Part shown: one piece after another, positions 5,551-8,808 of the stretch
Layout: every line of letters begins with the position of its first letter
Position numbering within the stretch: position 1 is the stretch's first letter
NCBI GenBank assembly: GCA_029940115.1
Contig: JAOZRQ010000133.1
Span: 5,355-14,162 of the forward strand
DNA from: Desulfobacterales bacterium
GTDB lineage: Bacteria > Desulfobacterota > Desulfobacteria > Desulfobacterales > 4be13
Length of the DNA stretch: 8,808 nt
Direction of reading: 5' to 3'
Position numbers and translations under genes: made by a program
The notes under the pieces: model-generated
Database searches by the model: none
What the model saw: the letters and a program-made list of their open reading frames with translations, nothing else
Told to the model about the DNA's origin: nothing

Positions 5551-5646
5551 TCCGGCCAAAAACTTTCCAGGATTTTGTGCCTCACACCCGCCCTTCGCCT
5601 CTTAACCACACAGGCCAAAAGCTTTCCAGAATTTTATCCCTCACAC
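5551..5646. repeat. Two diverged copies of a CGGCCAAAA...TTTCC repeat, 59 bp apart
   Basis: The copies start GGCCAAAAACTTTCCAGG at 5554 and GGCCAAAAGCTTTCCAGA at 5613. Each continues with ATTTT and, after a few bases, CCTCACAC (5580-5587 and 5639-5646). A third copy, GGCCAAAAGTTTTCCGGG, lies 3.2 kb away at 2300, inside the composite element before the tRNA. This points to a genome-wide dispersed family rather than a local duplication alone. It fills the space after znuB, with no reading frame of note. Confidence 0.7.
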
Positions 5647-5671
5647 AAAGGCGTAAGTCAAGTCCGTACCC

Positions 5672-5728
5672 CTCGTTCGACTGAGCTCGCCGAAGTCTGA
5701 GCTCGCCGAAGTCTGAGCCGAGCGAACC
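5672..5728. repeat. 16-bp tandem duplication within a CGTTCGACTGAGCTCG-type repeat
   Basis: TGAGCTCGCCGAAGTC occurs exactly at 5682-5697 and again at 5698-5713, followed by TGAGCCGAGCG. The unit is bounded by GTTCG (5675-5679) and CGAAC (5723-5727), which are inverted. Repeats of the form 'TTCGACTGAGCTCGCCGAAG' are known to me as common dispersed intergenic repeats in bacteria; this resembles one with an internal duplication. Confidence 0.7.
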
Positions 5729-5771
5729 AACCATTGTTTTTCATGCGATTATATGGTAGTACAGCAATTCA

Positions 5772-5861
5772 TAAGTTCGTCACCCCCTTCGGCTCCCGCC
5801 GGATTGCCAAATCCGGCGGCTCGGATCTGCCAATCCGAGCCGAGTGGGGGGTACGAACTTA
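5772..5861. repeat. Branched palindromic element: outer stem with two inner hairpins
   Basis: The outer arms TAAGTTCGT (5772-5780) and ACGAACTTA (5853-5861) pair perfectly, extended by CCCCC (5783-5787) with GGGGG (5846-5850). Inside are two hairpins. The first is CCGCCGGATT (5796-5805) with AATCCGGCGG (5810-5819), 10 bp and a GCCA loop. The second is GGCTCGGAT (5818-5826) with ATCCGAGCC (5833-5841). The two share two bases, so they are partly exclusive. The 90-bp unit can form a three-way junction in single-stranded DNA or RNA. It resembles REP/BIME-like or MITE elements; no coding sequence. Confidence 0.75.
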
Positions 5862-5899
5862 CAAAGTGGTGTAGTAGTTCAATGCTTGAAAAGGGAGCT

Positions 5900-5915
5900 T
5901 CAGCAGATCTGCTGA
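5900..5915. promoter_or_regulatory. 16-bp perfect palindrome upstream of polA
   Basis: TCAGCAGATCTGCTGA is its own reverse complement, and it ends 67 bases before the polA start. A gap-free palindrome of this length in an upstream region fits an operator for a dimeric repressor. No regulator is encoded nearby and no clear promoter boxes flank it. It is not a LexA-type box. Chance or repeat debris remains possible. Confidence 0.4.
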
Positions 5916-5982
5916 GATTTGCCAATTCCTTGTGGACGTGAACTTGAATCTGAACATTCCCGGCAGGTGTTGAGGAGAATTC

Positions 5983-8664
5983 ATGAAAAAAACAGTATAT
6001 CTGATTGACGGCACAGCCTATATTTATCGGGCCTATCATGCGATCCGGGGGCTGACCAACTCAAAGGGGTTTCCCACCAACGCGGCGCTCGGGTTCGCCA
6101 AGATGCTGGTCAAGCTGACTGAGGAGAAGGATCCGGAATATCTCGCGATGCTCTTTGACGCGAAAGGAAAGACATTCCGGCATGACATGTATGCGGCGTA
6201 CAAGGCGAACCGGCCCCCCATGCCGGAGGACATGGCCCTCCAGATCCCTTATGTCAAGGATATCACAGCCGGCTTCACCATCCCCGTCATCGAAATGACC
6301 GGATACGAAGCGGATGACCTGATGGGGACCCTTGCCCGCATGGCCGAGGACGCGGGGTTTTCTGTGGTTCTGGTGACAGGGGACAAGGATTTCTTCCAAC
6401 TGGTCACAGAAGCGGTCACCCTCTGGGACCCCATGAAGGAGAAAGCCACAGATATCCATGTGGTCCGAGAGACATTCGGGGTTGAACCGGACCAGATCAT
6501 TGATGTCATGGGCCTGTCCGGGGACACGTCTGACAACATCCCCGGAATCCCGGGAATCGGCCAGAAGACCGCGCTCTCCCTGATCCAGCGTTTCGGGAGC
6601 ATGGAAGGGGTGTATGAACGGGTGTATGACATCAAGAAGAAAAAGCAGCAGGAAAACCTGATCACGTACAAGGATCAGGCCCTTCTGAGCAGGGAGTTGG
6701 TCACCATAAACCTCACCGCTCCCCTCGAATTCAGGCCCGAAGCATTCAGACGGAAGCCCCCGGACAATCTGAGGCTCTTCAAGCTGTTCAAGGAACTCGA
6801 ATTCATTCAACTTCAGAAGGCATTTCCAATCCCATCGGATCTGTCCAAGAAGGATTACAGGGCGATCTATGACATGGACGCGCTGTTGGACTTGCTGACG
6901 CGCCTTGAATCTTCGGACATTTTCTCTCTCGACACCGAAACCACCTCCCGGAATCCGATGAACGCGAAGCTGGTGGGGCTCTCCTTTTCGGTAAAGCCGG
7001 ATGAGGCGGTTTACATCCCCTGCTGTCACGATTATGTGGGCGCGCCAGAGCAGTTGAGACTTTCAGATGTTCTGGCGACATTGCGGCCCCTGCTGGAGAA
7101 CCCGGACATCAGAAAAGTGGGACAGAACATCAAGTATGATCAGATGGTGCTGGAACGTCATGGGGTGCGCCTGGCCGGCGTCGTCTTCGACACCATGCTT
7201 GGCTCCTATCTGCTGAACCCCTCCAAGCGGGCCCACAACTTGGATCAGATCGCGCTCGACTTTCTGGATCACCGGAAGATCACCTACGAGGAGGCCGCGG
7301 GCAAGAAGAACATCGGCTTCAACAAGGCCCCCATGGAGCGGGCGTTTCCCTATGCATGCGAGGATGCGGACATGACGCTGATGGCCTGCCATGTTTTGGG
7401 GCCCGAGCTGGAAACGGTGGGCCTTGCCGAGCTCATGGAAAAGGTGGAGATGCCCCTTGTCCCAGTCCTGATGAGAATGGAGATGCGAGGGGTCTCTCTC
7501 GACAAGGAGCGGCTCAGGGAACTGTCAACGTCCTTTGAACACCAGTTGAGCACCCTTGAAAGCGACATTCATGCCCTTGCGGGAAAAACCTTCAACATCA
7601 ACTCATCTCAGCAGTTGGGGCATATCCTCTTTGAAAAGCTGAACCTGCCCACCAAGAAAAAGACCAAGAAGAGGACCGCCTATTCCACCGATGTGGAGGT
7701 GCTGACAGAGCTGGCGACCCAGCATGAACTCCCTGCCCTGATCTTGCGGCACCGGACCTTGGCCAAGCTGAAATCGACATACACCGACGCGCTGCTCAAG
7801 CTGATCAGCAAGACGACCGACCGCGTCCATACCTCATACAACCAGACCGTCACCGCCACGGGCCGCCTCAGCAGCTCGGATCCGAACCTCCAGAACATCC
7901 CGATCCGTGATGCCGAGGGGAGGGCGATCCGGAGTGCGTTTATCCCCAAAGAGGGGTGGACCCTGATCTCAGCCGATTATTCCCAGATCGAGCTCCGGAT
8001 CCTCGCGCATTATTCCAAAGATCCGATCCTGAGCCGCTCCTTTGCGGACGAGGAGGATATCCACACCCGCACCGCGGCCGAGGTCTTCCAGCTCAATCCG
8101 GAGATGGTCTCTCCAGAACTGCGGCACCAGGCCAAGGCGATCAACTTCGGCATCATTTACGGCATGAGCGCGTTCGGGCTTTCCAAAGCCCTCGGGATCA
8201 GCCGGGGGATGGCAAAGACGTACATTGACAACTATTTTGGCAGATACAGGGGTGTCCAGCGCTTCATCGAGCGGACCATCGCCGAGTGCGGAAAGACCCG
8301 ACGGACCAGCACCCTCCTAAGACGGATCCGCTTGTTGCCGGACATCAACAGTTCCAACAGCAACATTCGCAAGTTCGCCGAGCGGACCGCGGTCAACACC
8401 CCGATCCAAGGGACCGCGGCGGATCTGATCAAGCTCGCCATGATCCGGGTGGATGCCGCGATTTCGGAAAAGGGCCTTGAATCCGAGATGTTGCTCACCG
8501 TGCATGACGAGCTGGTCTTTGAATCCCCAGCCCATGAGGTGGAGCTGACAAAAAAGCTCGTCAAAGAAATCATGGAAGGCATATGGGAACTGAATGTCCC
8601 GCTCAAGGTGAATGTGGCCCACGGGAAGAACTGGGCTGAAGTGAAGGATGAAAAGGAGGTGTGA
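5983..8664 (+). CDS. polA: DNA polymerase I
   Basis: The 893-residue family A polymerase has all three domains and fills gaps in repair and lagging-strand synthesis. The 5'-nuclease (about 1-285) shows D9, EADDL (109-113), GDKD (133-136), LSGDTSDNIPG (178-188) and a helix-hairpin-helix near 187-205. The 3'-5' proofreading domain (about 300-490) keeps DTE (317-319), N382/D386 in QNIKYD, and Y457/D461, so it should be active, unlike in many family members. The polymerase domain has motif A SADYSQIEL (663-671, D665), the O-helix RHQAKAINFGIIYG (714-727, K718, F722, Y726) and motif C VHDE (840-843, D842). GAGGAG five bases before the ATG fixes the start. One oddity: the segment usually read as GY..TL.GR has Arg773, Arg774 and Arg780 instead of Gly, Tyr, Gly. 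It is probably transcribed from its own promoter after the repeat-filled spacer. Confidence 0.98.
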   Translation: MKKTVYLIDGTAYIYRAYHAIRGLTNSKGFPTNAALGFAKMLVKLTEEKDPEYLAMLFDAKGKTFRHDMYAAYKANRPPMPEDMALQIPYVKDITAGFTIPVIEMTGYEADDLMGTLARMAEDAGFSVVLVTGDKDFFQLVTEAVTLWDPMKEKATDIHVVRETFGVEPDQIIDVMGLSGDTSDNIPGIPGIGQKTALSLIQRFGSMEGVYERVYDIKKKKQQENLITYKDQALLSRELVTINLTAPLEFRPEAFRRKPPDNLRLFKLFKELEFIQLQKAFPIPSDLSKKDYRAIYDMDALLDLLTRLESSDIFSLDTETTSRNPMNAKLVGLSFSVKPDEAVYIPCCHDYVGAPEQLRLSDVLATLRPLLENPDIRKVGQNIKYDQMVLERHGVRLAGVVFDTMLGSYLLNPSKRAHNLDQIALDFLDHRKITYEEAAGKKNIGFNKAPMERAFPYACEDADMTLMACHVLGPELETVGLAELMEKVEMPLVPVLMRMEMRGVSLDKERLRELSTSFEHQLSTLESDIHALAGKTFNINSSQQLGHILFEKLNLPTKKKTKKRTAYSTDVEVLTELATQHELPALILRHRTLAKLKSTYTDALLKLISKTTDRVHTSYNQTVTATGRLSSSDPNLQNIPIRDAEGRAIRSAFIPKEGWTLISADYSQIELRILAHYSKDPILSRSFADEEDIHTRTAAEVFQLNPEMVSPELRHQAKAINFGIIYGMSAFGLSKALGISRGMAKTYIDNYFGRYRGVQRFIERTIAECGKTRRTSTLLRRIRLLPDINSSNSNIRKFAERTAVNTPIQGTAADLIKLAMIRVDAAISEKGLESEMLLTVHDELVFESPAHEVELTKKLVKEIMEGIWELNVPLKVNVAHGKNWAEVKDEKEV
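8653..8660 (+). promoter_or_regulatory. Strong ribosome binding site at the end of polA
   Basis: AAGGAGGT, a full match to the anti-Shine-Dalgarno complement, lies inside the last polA codons, six bases before the ATG at 8667. It is the best ribosome site in the window and supports the gene that runs off the right edge. Confidence 0.75.
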
Positions 8665-8666
8665 CA

Positions 8667-8808
8667 ATGGCAATGAGTGTCGCGTTGAAAATGGAGGTTG
8701 AGTTCACTGAACGACCGGCATGGATTCCGCCGGAGATCGGATCGGACTGGGACCCGAACCCCTATGCCTATCAGACGGAGGAGGAGCTGATGCCTGCCGG
8801 CGGACTGC
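8667..8808 (+). CDS. Partial CDS (first 47 residues), possibly an Uma2-family (DUF820) protein
   Basis: The frame opens two bases after the polA stop and stays open to the window edge, preceded by AAGGAGGT. The visible N-terminus contains WIPPEIGSDWDPNPYAYQ, then TEEELMPAGG. The second block resembles, from memory, the N-terminal part of Uma2-family (DUF820) proteins, predicted PD-(D/E)XK nuclease-fold proteins that are abundant in some Desulfobacterota and cyanobacteria. The catalytic core would lie outside the window, so the assignment rests on a short match. There is no signal peptide. A second ATG two codons in (8673) is an alternative start. The close spacing implies co-transcription with polA; a functional link is not established. 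Confidence 0.6.
   Translation, partial: MAMSVALKMEVEFTERPAWIPPEIGSDWDPNPYAYQTEEELMPAGGL

Noticed and set aside
7356..7538. 60-residue plus-strand frame inside polA, and many similar frames on both strands
   Set aside because: They are shadows of the polA and znu genes in other frames, with arginine- and proline-rich composition typical of off-frame GC-rich coding DNA.

Overview
The window reads as chromosomal DNA of a Gram-negative, probably Desulfobacterota-like ('deltaproteobacterial') bacterium. This placement is an inference from protein style (a receiver/HD-GYP response regulator, a ZnuA with a PGASPATYEP signature) and from the mixture of GC-rich genes with repeat-filled spacers. No taxonomic marker gene is present.

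Left part (1-1840, minus strand). The first gene is an intact receiver + HD-GYP response regulator, a likely c-di-GMP phosphodiesterase. Four bases upstream lies a receiver gene missing its C-terminal third. Upstream of that is a 54-codon remnant of a third gene, cut off by a 101-bp palindromic element. This looks like a signalling operon that has lost most of its 5' part. A small coiled-coil protein gene, also on the minus strand, lies just beyond the element.

Middle (1840-3026). Almost 800 bases without a gene hold a dense mosaic of inverted repeats built from a few short shared modules. A tRNA-Leu(CAA) gene with an encoded CCA end and a TTGACA-type promoter follows. After it come a candidate promoter and a 14-bp tandem repeat that lead into the metal transporter.

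Right part (3027-8808, plus strand). znuA-znuC-znuB is a compact operon for a zinc (or manganese) ABC importer: periplasmic binding protein, ATPase and permease. A 435-base spacer with further repeats follows: a duplicated CGGCCAAAA repeat, a 16-bp tandem duplication, a branched hairpin element and a 16-bp perfect palindrome. Then comes a full-length polA (DNA polymerase I) that keeps the hallmark residues of all three catalytic activities but has unusual arginines in a normally glycine-rich motif. Two bases after its stop, a gene with a very strong ribosome binding site begins and runs off the window; it may be an Uma2-family protein.

No new defence or biosynthetic system is evident. The most unusual content is the modular repeat landscape around the tRNA and polA, and the decayed signalling operon.
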